From NCBI GenBank assembly GCA_021390615.1, contig JAJEJU010000024.1:1054001-1118000 (forward strand): a stretch of DNA of 64,000 nucleotides, written 5' to 3'. The notes beneath the pieces are model-generated. The model was given only the letters and a program-made list of their open reading frames with translations. It was not told the origin of the DNA and did not search any database. Positions 43,150 through 51,725 of this stretch are shown here, in pieces. Origin of the DNA: Rhodanobacteraceae bacterium ZG21-1 (GTDB lineage Bacteria > Pseudomonadota > Gammaproteobacteria > Xanthomonadales > Rhodanobacteraceae). Position numbers and translations under genes: made by a program. Position 1 is the stretch's first letter. Each line of letters starts with the position of its first letter.

Positions 43150-44360
43150 TCCGCCTTCGAGTCGGCCAGGTTGGCCTGGATCACCTTGTCGGCCTCGGCG
43201 TCCGCCTGGTTGGACATCTGCTGGTACACGGTGGTTTCGGCCACCGGCGGATGCTGGGTCTGCGGCGCCAGCACCGCCCCGCGGTCGTCGGTGATGTCGA
43301 CGGTCACGTCAGCCGACAAGCCCACGCGCAGCGGATGCTGATCCAGCTCGCCGTTGTCCAGCGCGATGCGCACCGGTACGCGCTGCACCACCTTGATCCA
43401 GTTGCCGGTGGCGTTCTGCGCGGGCAGCAGGGAGAACACGCTGCCGGTGCCGGCGCCCAGGCCGATCACCTTGCCGTGGTATTCGACGCTGCCGCCGTAG
43501 ATGTCGGCTTCGATCTTCGCCGGTTGCCCGATGCGGATGTGGCGCAGCTGGCTCTCCTTGAAGTTCGCGTCGATCCACAGGTCGTGCAGCGGCAGCACGG
43601 TCATCAGCTGTTGGCCGGCCTGCACGCTGTTGCCCACCTGCACGCTGCGCTGGGCCACGTAGCCCGACACCGGCGCGTAGATGTCGTTGCGGCGCGCGGC
43701 GATCCAGGCGGCGCGGAAGTTCGCGCGCGCCTGCAGCACCGCCGGGTTGCCGGCGACGTCGTTGCCGATCAGGGCGGCGTGCGCGGCGGAGGCCTGTGCC
43801 TTGGCGGCTTCCAGGTTGGCGCTGGCCTGGGTCACGGCGTCGCGCAGATGCTGCACCACTTCCGGCGATTCGGCCTTGGCGGCCAGCAGCGGCAGGTGCC
43901 GCTTCAGGTCGGCCTGGGCCTGCTTCAGCTCGACCTGGCGCGCCGCCACGGCGGCGTCGCTGCCGCTGGCCGAATCGGTCTGCTGGCGCACTTGCCGCAC
44001 GGCCTGGGCCAGCGTGCTGCGTGCCTGGCTCAGGCGCACCTCGCCATCGGTGTCGTCCAGCTTCACCAGCACCTGGCCGGCGTCGACGTGCTGGGTGTCG
44101 TCAGCCATGATCGCCACCACGGTGCCGGGCACCTGGGCCGAGATGCCCACCTGGTTGCCGCCCACGTAGGCGTTGTCGGTGGTCTCGCGGCGCGAGAACA
44201 CCAGCAGCCACAGCAGCACCCAGGTCGCACCGGCGAGGATGAAGACCAGCAGCATGATCAGCAGGGTCCGGCGACGCTTGGCCGGATTCTTTGCCGCCAT
44301 GCCGTTGTCGTCGTCGTTGTTCTTGGGGTTCTGCGGCTTGTCGGACTCAGTGGCGCTCAT
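43146..44360 (-). CDS. emrA: EmrA-type membrane fusion protein
   Basis: Encodes 404 residues: a cytoplasmic N-terminus rich in Asn/Asp, one membrane helix (about 32-53), a lipoyl half-motif (GTVVAIMADDTQHVDAGQVLVKLD), a coiled-coil hairpin (about 105-220) and the second lipoyl/beta-barrel part (DIYAPVSGYVAQRSVQVG). It links EmrB in the inner membrane to the outer-membrane factor. Its start overlaps the OMF gene by 14 bp. Confidence 0.94.
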   Translation of the reverse strand: MSATESDKPQNPKNNDDDNGMAAKNPAKRRRTLLIMLLVFILAGATWVLLWLLVFSRRETTDNAYVGGNQVGISAQVPGTVVAIMADDTQHVDAGQVLVKLDDTDGEVRLSQARSTLAQAVRQVRQQTDSASGSDAAVAARQVELKQAQADLKRHLPLLAAKAESPEVVQHLRDAVTQASANLEAAKAQASAAHAALIGNDVAGNPAVLQARANFRAAWIAARRNDIYAPVSGYVAQRSVQVGNSVQAGQQLMTVLPLHDLWIDANFKESQLRHIRIGQPAKIEADIYGGSVEYHGKVIGLGAGTGSVFSLLPAQNATGNWIKVVQRVPVRIALDNGELDQHPLRVGLSADVTVDITDDRGAVLAPQTQHPPVAETTVYQQMSNQADAEADKVIQANLADSKAE

Positions 44361-45858
44361 GGGCGTCGTCTCCGGACGAGTTCGAAGGGGAAGAGGATGG
44401 GGATGCCGTGCTGCCGGCGGTGCCGGGCATGTGGTAGCCGCCGCCGAGCGCCTTGATCAGCGCCAGATCGGTGGAAACGGCCTGGGCTTGCAGGGCGACG
44501 GCGCCGTCGCGCTGCTGCAGCAACTGCGCCGCCGCGGCGAGGCTTTCGCGTTCGTCGCGCGTGCCGCCGACCAGACGCGCCTGCGAGGTGCTCAGCAACT
44601 GCTCGTTGGCGCGAATCTGCGCGGCCTGTTCTTGCCGTCGCGCGGCGATCTGCTGCGCGGTGAGCGACTGGTTCGCCACGTCGTGCGCGGCGTCGGTCAC
44701 GCTGCTGTTGTACTGCGCCACCGCCGCCTGCAGCTGCGCTTTGCTGACGCCGTAATTGGCTTCCAGCTGGCCGCCTTCGAAAATCGGCAGGTGCAGCGCC
44801 GGGGTCAGGCCGAAGGTGCGGCTCTCGCTGTGCAGCAGGTTGCCCACGTCCAGGCTGGACAGCCCCGCCATCGCGGTGATGCTGAGGTCGGGGAAGAACT
44901 GCGCCCGCGCCACGTCGGTCTGCCTCAGCGCGGCCTCGACCTGCCAGCGGCTGGCCGCGATGTCCGGGCGACGGGCGATCAGGTCCAGGCGCGCATTGTC
45001 CGGAATACGGCTGTCGACTTCGGGCAGCGGCCTGGGCTTGAGCTCGGGCAATTCGGCCGGAGCGATGCCGAGCAGGGCAGCCAGGGCGACCTTGCGGATC
45101 TGCGCCGAGCCCTGCAGCGTCACTTGCATTTCGCGCGTCGCGGCGAGCTGCGCCTTGGCCTTTTCCCCATCGTCGGACAGATCCACCCCGTGCGCGACGC
45201 GCAGCTCGGAGATAGTCACGAATCTCTGCTGGGCGTCCACCGACTGCGCGGCCAGGGCCAGCCGCGCCTGATCGCCCTGCCAGCCGAAATAAGTGTCGGC
45301 GACGGCGTTCTGGAGGGTCAGCGCCGCGGCGCTGTGCTGGGCTTCGGCGGCATGCGCCTGGTCCAGCGCCGCTTCGATGCCGGCGCGCTTCTTGCCCCAC
45401 CAGTCGAAGGTGTACTTGGCCTGCAGGCCGAGGTCGCTCTGGTTGTACCAGGGGTCGATATTGAAGCTCGGCGGCAGCAGGCTGAGGATGCCGTTCTTGC
45501 TCATGCGCTGACGCTCGAACTGGGCGCTGCCGTTGACATTGAGGCCGGCCTGCGCGGCGGCCAGCCGTACCGACTGCTCCGCATTCTGCACGCGGCTGTG
45601 CGCCTGCTCGAGATCGGGCGACTGCTTCATCGCGATGGCGATCAGCTGGTCGAGCTGCGGATCGTGATACGCGCGCCACCATTCGGCTTCCGGCCAAGCG
45701 GCGCCGGTGGGCGCCTGCAGGCCGGCCAGCGGCACGTCGTCGCGCAGGTTCGGGTGGCTGAGCTTCGCCGGGATCGTGCAGCCGACGAGCAGCGCGAGCA
45801 GGGTCGCGGCGGCAGCCGTGCGGCGTAGCGGGGCATGCTTCATCAGGGCTTCCTTCAT
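44347..45858 (-). CDS. NodT/OprM-type outer-membrane efflux lipoprotein
   Basis: Encodes about 503 residues (start 45858; 45843 is an alternative). A lipoprotein signal with LLVGC is followed by two TolC-like repeats with long coiled-coil helices; typical segments are WWRAYHDPQLDQLIAIAM, RLDLIARRPDIAASRWQVEAA and LHLPIFEGGQLEANY. A Ser/Pro/Gly-rich tail ends the protein. It forms the outer-membrane exit duct for EmrAB. ATGA overlap with emrR. Confidence 0.93.
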   Translation of the reverse strand: MKEALMKHAPLRRTAAAATLLALLVGCTIPAKLSHPNLRDDVPLAGLQAPTGAAWPEAEWWRAYHDPQLDQLIAIAMKQSPDLEQAHSRVQNAEQSVRLAAAQAGLNVNGSAQFERQRMSKNGILSLLPPSFNIDPWYNQSDLGLQAKYTFDWWGKKRAGIEAALDQAHAAEAQHSAAALTLQNAVADTYFGWQGDQARLALAAQSVDAQQRFVTISELRVAHGVDLSDDGEKAKAQLAATREMQVTLQGSAQIRKVALAALLGIAPAELPELKPRPLPEVDSRIPDNARLDLIARRPDIAASRWQVEAALRQTDVARAQFFPDLSITAMAGLSSLDVGNLLHSESRTFGLTPALHLPIFEGGQLEANYGVSKAQLQAAVAQYNSSVTDAAHDVANQSLTAQQIAARRQEQAAQIRANEQLLSTSQARLVGGTRDERESLAAAAQLLQQRDGAVALQAQAVSTDLALIKALGGGYHMPGTAGSTASPSSSPSNSSGDDAHERH

Positions 45859-46379
45859 GGCTGGGCGTCCGGGGCCGCCTGATCGAGATTGAGGGCGAGC
45901 TTGCGCAAAAGCCGCCCGAACGTGCGCTTCTCCGTCTCGCTGAAGCCGACGAACACGTCCTTCAGGTGCGGGAACATGGTCGGCAGGATCTGCCTTACGA
46001 AACGGCGCCCGGCTGCGGTGATGCGGATCAACACCCGGCGCCGGTCCTCTTCGCTGGGGCCGCGCTCGATCAGGCCGCGCTTGACCAGGGCGTTGGCGAT
46101 GCGGGTCATGTTGGTCGGTCCCTGCGAGGTGTACACGCACAGCTCGCCCGGCGTCGAACTGCCTTCGGGGCGGCTGAACAGGATCATCAGGGTGAAGAAT
46201 TCGCTGTCGTTGAGCTTGTGTGGCTTCAGCCGATGCTCCAGCTCCTGCTGCAGCTGGGCGCCGACCAGCAGCAGCAAGCGTGCCAGGGCGGCTTCTTCGG
46301 CGGGCATCTCGGGCACGGCATCGCGGACGTGGCTGATGCCGGCGTCCATCATGAAGATGCACTCGCTCAACAAAGACAT
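45855..46379 (-). CDS. emrR: MarR-family repressor of the efflux operon
   Basis: Encodes 174 residues. The winged HTH spans about 55-125: LNDSEFFTLMILFSRPEG, then TSQGPTNMTRIANALVKRGL as the recognition region and SEEDRRRVLIRITAAG as the wing. It heads the operon emrR-OMF-emrA-half MFS-emrB and is expected to repress it until a hydrophobic drug or phenolic ligand binds. A perfect palindrome 12 bp upstream is its probable operator. Confidence 0.93.
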   Translation of the reverse strand: MSLLSECIFMMDAGISHVRDAVPEMPAEEAALARLLLLVGAQLQQELEHRLKPHKLNDSEFFTLMILFSRPEGSSTPGELCVYTSQGPTNMTRIANALVKRGLIERGPSEEDRRRVLIRITAAGRRFVRQILPTMFPHLKDVFVGFSETEKRTFGRLLRKLALNLDQAAPDAQP

Positions 46380-46391
46380 TTCACCGCGTCA

Positions 46392-46409
46392 TATTTCACT
46401 GGTGAAATA
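46392..46409. promoter_or_regulatory. MarR operator upstream of emrR
   Basis: TATTTCAC (46392-46399), a TG spacer, and GTGAAATA (46402-46409) form a perfect 8-bp dyad, 12 bp before the emrR start. The AT-rich surroundings fit an overlapping -10 region or transcription start. MarR/EmrR proteins bind such palindromes as dimers, giving autorepression of the whole efflux operon. Confidence 0.65.
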
Positions 46410-46500
46410 AATATAACAACAGGGGCTGCTGCTGGGCAAGAGCGCATGCGGGTGATGGATGGTGAGGGTGGGGTAGCGCCTGTTGGGGCCTGGGCATAGG

Positions 46501-46607
46501 TCTGCGCCGTGGCACGTTTTCGTGCCTAGGCGCCAGTTTGTGCCTCGGCACCATTTCGTGCCTTGGCACCAGTTCGTGCCTTGGCACCACTTCGTGCCTC
46601 ACGCGCC
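46501..46607. repeat. 18-bp tandem repeat (minisatellite), about five to six copies
   Basis: Four units of 18 bp run from 46519 to 46590 with consensus TTCGTGCCTTGGCACCAG, preceded by a degenerate unit (46501-46518) and followed by a partial one (46591-46607). The two central units are nearly identical. Each unit contains the near-palindrome GTGCCTTGGCAC, so single-stranded DNA or RNA could form a string of small hairpins. It begins at the 3' end of tatD (the last unit overlaps the tatD stop) and lies between convergently arranged transcription units' flanks. Confidence 0.85.
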
Positions 46608-47396
46608 TGAGATGGCGGCGGGCTTGTTCAGGCGAAACAGCTGCCGCGCGTTGGCGGTCGTGGCGGCGGCGACCGCTTCGACGGACTCGCCGCGCAAGGC
46701 AGCGACGCAGTCGAGCACTTCGGCGACGTGGGCCGGCTCGTTGCGTTCGCCGCGATGCCCGGCGCCGGGCTGGTCGGGCGCGTCGCTTTCCAGCAGCAGA
46801 TATTCGATCGGCATGCTGGCGACGATGCGGCGCAGGCGTTGCGCGCGCGGGTAGGTCAGCGGGCCGCCGATGCCCAGGTGAAAGCCCAGCTCCCACAGCC
46901 GGTGCGCCTGTTCCTCGCTGCCCGAGAAACTGTGCACCACGCCGCGCAATCCGCCGTGGCGGCGCAGGGTGAGCAGCACCTCCTCGAACGCCTGCCGGGC
47001 GTGCACGATCACCGGCAGATCGAGGGTGCGGGCCAGCTTCAGCTGCTCGACGAAATAGTGGCGCTGCAGCGCAGGGTCGAGCTCGCTGTCGTGGAAGTCC
47101 AGGCCGATCTCGCCCACCGCTGCCGCGGCGTGTTCGGCCAGCCAGCGCGACAATGCCTCCAGGTGCTCCGGCCGGTGCTGCGGCAGATAGACCGGATGCA
47201 GCCCGTAGGCCGGCAGCAGCTGCGGCTGCTCTGTGCACAAAGCGTGAATGCGCGGCCAACTGGCGTGGTCCACGGCGGGAATCACCAGCATCGACACCCC
47301 GGCGGCCCGGGCGCGCGCCAGCACGGCCGGCCGGTCCGGATCGAAACTCGGATCGTCCAGATGCACGTGGCTGTCGACTAGTTCGGGGGCTGGCAT
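46599..47396 (-). CDS. TatD-family metal-dependent deoxyribonuclease
   Basis: Encodes 265 residues of the TatD/YjjV family (TIM-barrel metal hydrolase). Metal ligands are seen in VDSHVHLDDPSF (two His), GEIGLDFH (Glu), VIVHARQA (His), VVHSFSGS (His) and LLLESDAPDQ (Asp). Family members are 3'-5' exonucleases or deoxyribonucleases. Its C-terminus runs into the 18-bp tandem repeat. Confidence 0.92.
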   Translation of the reverse strand: MPAPELVDSHVHLDDPSFDPDRPAVLARARAAGVSMLVIPAVDHASWPRIHALCTEQPQLLPAYGLHPVYLPQHRPEHLEALSRWLAEHAAAAVGEIGLDFHDSELDPALQRHYFVEQLKLARTLDLPVIVHARQAFEEVLLTLRRHGGLRGVVHSFSGSEEQAHRLWELGFHLGIGGPLTYPRAQRLRRIVASMPIEYLLLESDAPDQPGAGHRGERNEPAHVAEVLDCVAALRGESVEAVAAATTANARQLFRLNKPAAISGA

Positions 47397-47573
47397 GCGC
47401 TGTTCCGGAGCGGTGGTTCAAGGCTGGTGCGATGCGGACTGGGGCTGGTTTGCCGAAACACGACGTCGATCTAGGTCGTATTCAGTCACGTGAAGGTTCA
47501 ATGTCCGCCGGGGGCGAGTTCTTGCGTTTCGCGTCGCCGTCATCATCCATCCAAAAGCATAGAGAGGGTCGTC

Positions 47574-48230
47574 ATGAACAGGTTGATAGTCAATGCGCTA
47601 TATGTGGGCAGTGCGGCTGCGCTGGCGATGAGCGTGGCGGCTTGCAACCGTGGCGCCGATGCCGGCGCCGGCGCTTCCAGTGCGGTGGCTGCCTCGACGG
47701 CGGCTCCCGTGGTGCCGGCCGCGCCGCCGGCCGCAGCACCGCCCGCTGCTGTGGCGCCGGCGCCTGCCGCCGTAGCGGACCAGGGGCCGAAGTACGCCCG
47801 CGTGGTCAGTGTGGACCCGGTGCGTGAGGATGTCGGTGGCCCGCATCAGGTCTGTCACGACCAGGTGGTGACCCAGACCGCGCCGCCGCGCGACCAGCAC
47901 CAGATTGCCGGTACGGCCATCGGCGCCGTGCTCGGCGGCGTGCTGGGCCATCAGGTCGGCAGTGGCAAGGGACGCACCCTGGCCACGGTGGCCGGCGCGG
48001 TGGGCGGCGGTTATGCCGGCAACCGGATCGAAGCCAGCCACCAGCAGGGCCAGGTCACTTCGACCGTGCAGCGACGCTGCAGCACGGTCAACGATCATGA
48101 GAGCAAGGTCGTTGCCTACGATGTGCGCTACGAATACAACGGCGTGCAGCGCACGGTGCGCATGGATCACGATCCGGGCGACCGCGTGCAGGTGCAGGAG
48201 GGTGTCATCGCCGTTTCCGACGCGCGCTGA
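47574..48230 (+). CDS. glycine-zipper (2TM) lipoprotein
   Basis: Encodes 218 residues. A lipoprotein signal with SVAAC (Cys about residue 24) is followed by an Ala/Pro-rich linker (about 30-70) and a glycine-zipper segment (about 113-155, TAIGAVLGGVLGHQVGSG and TVAGAVGGGYAGNRIE). The C-terminal beta region has conserved Cys (VQRRCSTVNDHESK). Such outer-membrane lipoproteins affect envelope integrity. A related smaller gene follows 62 bp downstream. Confidence 0.85.
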   Translation: MNRLIVNALYVGSAAALAMSVAACNRGADAGAGASSAVAASTAAPVVPAAPPAAAPPAAVAPAPAAVADQGPKYARVVSVDPVREDVGGPHQVCHDQVVTQTAPPRDQHQIAGTAIGAVLGGVLGHQVGSGKGRTLATVAGAVGGGYAGNRIEASHQQGQVTSTVQRRCSTVNDHESKVVAYDVRYEYNGVQRTVRMDHDPGDRVQVQEGVIAVSDAR

Positions 48231-48292
48231 CTTCCTGGCGGATGGTTTTTCGAGCTTGCCAGTCCATTGAATTTCGCGCAGGAGTAAGGTCC

Positions 48293-48763
48293 ATGATTTC
48301 TATCCGCATGCGTCACTTGGCATCCACGGCCTGCCTGCTGGCCGTGCTCGGGCTCAGCGGCTGCGTGGAGCAGCAGCCCTATAACACGGTCACCTACCGG
48401 CAGCCTTACGGTCAGCCTCATCGCTGCGAGCGTTGCGGCGTGGTGCAGGACGTGCAGCAGGTCTACACCCAGGGTCCGAACAACAGCGGGCTGGGCACGG
48501 TGCTCGGCGCGGTGGCCGGCGGCATCCTTGGCAGCACCGTGGGCAAGGGCGATGGCCGTACCGCGGCGACGGTGGTCGGTGCGGTGGCCGGCGGCGTGGT
48601 CGGCAACCAGGTCGGCGCCCGCAGCGGCGGCGGCAATGTCGCCTTCCGCATCGTGATCGCGATGGATGACGGACGCCAGGCTATCGTCACGCAGCGCGAA
48701 GACCCGGGTGTGCGCAACGGCGACTACGTGGTGATCCGCGGCGATCACGTGTACGTCAGGTAA
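48293..48763 (+). CDS. second glycine-zipper lipoprotein
   Basis: Encodes 156 residues: a lipoprotein signal with GLSGC (Cys about residue 24), a CERCGV pair, a glycine zipper (GTVLGAVAGGILGSTVGKGD and GAVAGGVVGNQVGARSGGG) and a C-terminal beta domain (AFRIVIAMDDGRQAIVTQRE). CAGGAG precedes the start. It resembles the upstream gene and probably arose by duplication. Followed by a strong bidirectional terminator. Confidence 0.85.
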   Translation: MISIRMRHLASTACLLAVLGLSGCVEQQPYNTVTYRQPYGQPHRCERCGVVQDVQQVYTQGPNNSGLGTVLGAVAGGILGSTVGKGDGRTAATVVGAVAGGVVGNQVGARSGGGNVAFRIVIAMDDGRQAIVTQREDPGVRNGDYVVIRGDHVYVR

Positions 48764-48800
48764 GTAGACATCTAGACGCCTAGGCGTCTGGACGGCCATA

Positions 48801-48828
48801 AAAAAGCCCCTCGATCGAGGGGCTTTTT
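48801..48828. terminator. bidirectional intrinsic terminator
   Basis: A perfect 28-bp palindrome (AAAAAGCCCCTCGA and its complement) has a GC stem flanked by A-runs and T-runs on both strands. It ends the glycine-zipper genes from the left and the SleB-type gene from the right. A separate 16-bp palindrome, AGACGCCTAGGCGTCT, lies just upstream at 48774-48789. Confidence 0.88.
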
Positions 48829-48844
48829 GTTTCTCTGGATTGGA

Positions 48845-49279
48845 TCAGTTGACTGCGTAGAAGGTGTGGTCGCCGATGGTGGTGCTGGGTCGCTTGTGCG
48901 GCCACGGCGGATTGAGGTCCACGGTGGCGAAGTGATCGGCGTAGGGCACCAGCAGGCGCCTCTCGTCGATCGGAAGCGTCCAGTTCGCCAGCGACTTGCC
49001 GGCGATCAGCCAGGCCTTCTGGAACGCTGCGTAGTTGTCCAGGTCGTACGAGCTCGGCGTGTTGCTCAGGGCGAATTGATGAGGTGCGGTGACCACGGTG
49101 CATACGGTCTTGCCCCACTGGCCGCGATCGCGGCGGCGGAGCGCGACCTCCGCCACGGCGAGTTGGCCGATGACGGGTTCGCTGCGTGCTTCCAGGTATA
49201 CCGTCGTGGCCAGACAAGTCTGATCTGCGAGGGGTTGCGGCAGCACGGATGCTAGCCACAACAGCATGGAAAGTTTCAT
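48845..49279 (-). CDS. SleB-type cell wall hydrolase
   Basis: Encodes 144 residues: a short signal peptide (to about residue 18) and a SleB/hydrolase_2 domain with TCLATTVYLEARSEPVIGQL (catalytic Glu), VAEVALRRRDRGQWGKTVC and VTAPHQFA. SleB domains act as lytic transglycosylase-like muramidases; this one would work in the periplasm. The start is chosen at the Met before the hydrophobic segment; it has only a weak Shine-Dalgarno. Confidence 0.85.
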   Translation of the reverse strand: MKLSMLLWLASVLPQPLADQTCLATTVYLEARSEPVIGQLAVAEVALRRRDRGQWGKTVCTVVTAPHQFALSNTPSSYDLDNYAAFQKAWLIAGKSLANWTLPIDERRLLVPYADHFATVDLNPPWPHKRPSTTIGDHTFYAVN

Positions 49280-49727
49280 TGTACGGATTGCCTCCAGCGT
49301 GCTGTACGCGCGCAATCCCTCAGGACTGCAAGCGCCGTTGCGATGGACGACGGGCAGCGTCGTTCCCATCTGGTTCGAACACGCCACGACCTCGGGTGAC
49401 TCGGTCGGGCGCTTTGCCACGGGATTGTGGCGATACGATCGTTGGATCCGGTGCCATCGATACGTAGCTGCAAGGCAGGACTTCGATTCGGTATGTCCTG
49501 CCTCGCGTTTTCCGCTTGTGGCGGTTGTCGCCGGCGATTTTCTGCCGGGTCGCGCCGATCCGGACCCCTCCGGTTCGTCGCGTCTTGCAGCACCCTGCAA
49601 CGGGGTGCGCTGTGATGTGGTTGGCGGAGACTAGTGGCGCTTTTTGTCGGAGGCAAGTGCCTGGGGGTTCAGATTCATCGCTTGCTCACATTTGTGGCAA
49701 GCCGTCGCACGGCTTGCGAGATGTCGT
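49280..49727. other. intergenic region between the SleB-type gene and ygfZ
   Basis: About 450 bases with no convincing gene on either strand; the short open frames lack start signals and protein-like composition. It lies downstream of ygfZ and upstream of the SleB-type gene, so it probably holds that gene's promoter. Confidence 0.5.
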
Positions 49728-50546
49728 TCAAGCAGGCCATGGCTGCTGCGAAACAAGTTGCACGACTTGGCCCTGATCGTCGGCGAAATCGCGCGCGACA
49801 TCGCCGGAAGCATCGTCGCGCAACACCACGAGTGCATCGACGTCAGCTGTTCCGTCGAATGCGACGAGCACCTGCGCAGCTTCATGTCCATCGAAGTGCA
49901 GCGTCGTGCCTGCGTTGATCGGGCGCGACAATACGACGCGGTGCAGATGCCATTTGTGTCCGCCGCGATAGTGCAGGCGCGCGACGATTTCCTGGCCCGG
50001 ATAGCAGCCTTTGGTGAAGGACACCGCTTGCAGCCGTTCGAGTGAGAGTGCCGGCGGCAGCAACTTGCCGAGCAGCGCGTCGGGCAGCCACGGCCATCCT
50101 TCGCTCAGCTGCGTGGCGAGCCACGCATGGTTGTCTGACGTATTCTCCGTCGCAGTCGCTGTATCGACGCGCAGACTGTGCGAGCCACAGCCGAACAGCA
50201 CGACATCACCCTCTGCCGCGACATGGTGCATGGGCAGAGCAGGGCCGCCGCTGAGTGTCCGCACATTCGCGCGCAGGCTGACCTTCGAGCGGAACACATA
50301 GCGACGCAAGGCCGAAGCCATGCTCTCGGCATCGCCGCCGCGCAGCAACAACAAAAGCCGCTGGTCAGACAAGCGCGCGAGATGAAACAGGGCGAGCACG
50401 CGCCCTTGCGCATCCAGCCATGCGCCGAACTGCCAGTGCCCATCTTCAAGTGCGGCGATCTGACAACTGAACTGGGCCTGCGCGAAGGGCAGCGCATCAC
50501 TGCCTTCGATCGACAGAGTCTGGGCGGAGTCGTAAGAAGATGACAT
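49728..50546 (-). CDS. ygfZ: folate-binding Fe-S assembly protein YgfZ
   Basis: Encodes 272 residues of the YgfZ/GcvT family. The signature KGCYPGQEIVARLHYRG is present (Cys in the conserved KGCYxGQE). YgfZ uses tetrahydrofolate to support repair and synthesis of certain Fe-S enzymes. Divergent from the succinate dehydrogenase cluster, whose subunit B carries three Fe-S centres; the link is only contextual. Confidence 0.93.
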   Translation of the reverse strand: MSSSYDSAQTLSIEGSDALPFAQAQFSCQIAALEDGHWQFGAWLDAQGRVLALFHLARLSDQRLLLLLRGGDAESMASALRRYVFRSKVSLRANVRTLSGGPALPMHHVAAEGDVVLFGCGSHSLRVDTATATENTSDNHAWLATQLSEGWPWLPDALLGKLLPPALSLERLQAVSFTKGCYPGQEIVARLHYRGGHKWHLHRVVLSRPINAGTTLHFDGHEAAQVLVAFDGTADVDALVVLRDDASGDVARDFADDQGQVVQLVSQQPWPA

Positions 50547-50669
50547 GGCGTAGGAGGTGGAGGCAGGAAGCGCGCAGCACAAGCGTGCTGGTTGCTGCGC
50601 CGGGAAACTCCGGTCGTCAAGGTTGTACTGCACCGCGGCAAGTATTACGCTTTTGCGGCTTTCAAGATC

Positions 50670-50837
50670 ATGTCCGACACGTCCTCGCATCACGAATCCA
50701 CGCCTGCCGCCGTCCCCACGGAGCAGACGGTCGTGCCCGCCGAACCGGCGAGCGACAAGGTCCGTGACGAGCGGCCCGCGCTTGATCCCACGCGCTACGG
50801 CGACTGGGAAAAGAACGGGCGCTGCATCGACTTCTGA
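50670..50837 (+). CDS. SDHAF4/DUF1674-like succinate dehydrogenase assembly protein
   Basis: Encodes 55 residues. The C-terminus DPTRYGDWEKNGRCIDF is the DUF1674/SDHAF4 signature. In mitochondria SDHAF4 binds flavinylated SdhA and protects it during assembly. Position directly before sdhC supports the same role. The N-terminal half is disordered (Pro/Glu/Ser). The start at 50670 was chosen because upstream codons read into the ygfZ promoter. Confidence 0.85.
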   Translation: MSDTSSHHESTPAAVPTEQTVVPAEPASDKVRDERPALDPTRYGDWEKNGRCIDF

Positions 50838-50918
50838 TTCGTGCGGCGCCGCGGCGCCATGCACGGCAGATGCGGAGGGGCGGGGCGGGCATCAGCGATT
50901 CCACCTAGGATAGCCGCC

Positions 50919-51311
50919 ATGGCAGACACGCGACGACCGCTCTCTCCGCATCTACAGATTTATAAGTGGCAAGTGCAGATGGTGACCTCCATCCTGCATC
51001 GCGCCACCGGTATCGCGTTGGCGGTCGGCACGCTGCTGCTGCTGTGGGGCCTGATCGCCCTGGCCAGCGGCGAAGCGGCCTTTGCGGAGTTCAAGGCCTG
51101 CGCCGGCAGTCCGCTCGGTCTGGTGCTGCTGTTCGGCTGGAGCTGGGCGCTGTTCTATCACTTGTGCAACGGCATCCGTCACCTGATCCAGGACGCCGGC
51201 GCCGGTTATGCCATCCCGCAGTTCGTGCGCTCCAGCTGGCTTTCGATCGTCGTCAGCATCGTGCTTACCGTGGCCGTGTGGGCCTACGTGCTGACCGGAG
51301 CCGCCGCATGA
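50919..51311 (+). CDS. sdhC: succinate dehydrogenase cytochrome b556 subunit
   Basis: Encodes 130 residues with three membrane helices. Family segments are RPLSPHLQIYKWQVQM, VTSILHRATGIAL (haem- and quinone-site Ser/His/Arg) and LFYHLCNGIRHLIQDAG (haem-ligand His). It anchors complex II and binds haem b and ubiquinone. The stop overlaps the sdhD start (ATGA). Confidence 0.95.
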   Translation: MADTRRPLSPHLQIYKWQVQMVTSILHRATGIALAVGTLLLLWGLIALASGEAAFAEFKACAGSPLGLVLLFGWSWALFYHLCNGIRHLIQDAGAGYAIPQFVRSSWLSIVVSIVLTVAVWAYVLTGAAA

Positions 51312-51703
51312 GCGCCGCCAAGAAAGATCTGCAGAACCCGCTCAAGCGCGCCCGCGGCCTCGGCTCGGCCCAGTCCGGCGTCGGGCACTGGTGGACCCAG
51401 CGCGTCACCGCCGCCGGTCTGGTCTTCCTGTCGCTGTGGTTCGTCAGTCTGGCGCTCTGCCTGCTGCACGCGGACTACGCCACCGCTCGCGCCGCGGTGA
51501 GCAAGCCGTGGAACGCGCTGTTGATGATCGTCTTTCTGACCACCGTGTTCTGGCATGCCGCGTTGGGCCTGCAGGTGGTGGTCGAGGACTATGTGCACAC
51601 CCGCTGGAAGGAAGTCGTCTCGCTGGTGCTGATCAAGTTCCTCGCGGTGTTGGGCGCGCTCGCCGGCGTGCTGGCCGTACTGCGCATTGCGCTGACCCAC
51701 TGA
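51308..51703 (+). CDS. sdhD: succinate dehydrogenase membrane anchor subunit
   Basis: Encodes 131 residues with three membrane helices. [20 protein letters not shown] at the N-terminus and [18 protein letters not shown] (haem-ligand His, quinone-site region) match SdhD. Together with SdhC it anchors the enzyme in the inner membrane. Confidence 0.95.
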   Translation: MSAAKKDLQNPLKRARGLGSAQSGVGHWWTQRVTAAGLVFLSLWFVSLALCLLHADYATARAAVSKPWNALLMIVFLTTVFWHAALGLQVVVEDYVHTRWKEVVSLVLIKFLAVLGALAGVLAVLRIALTH

Positions 51704-51725
51704 ACACGCCGGAGCCGAGATCCCG

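Noticed and set aside
49276-49656. Minus-strand frame upstream of the SleB-type gene
   Set aside because: Arg/Pro-rich composition without Shine-Dalgarno or domain.
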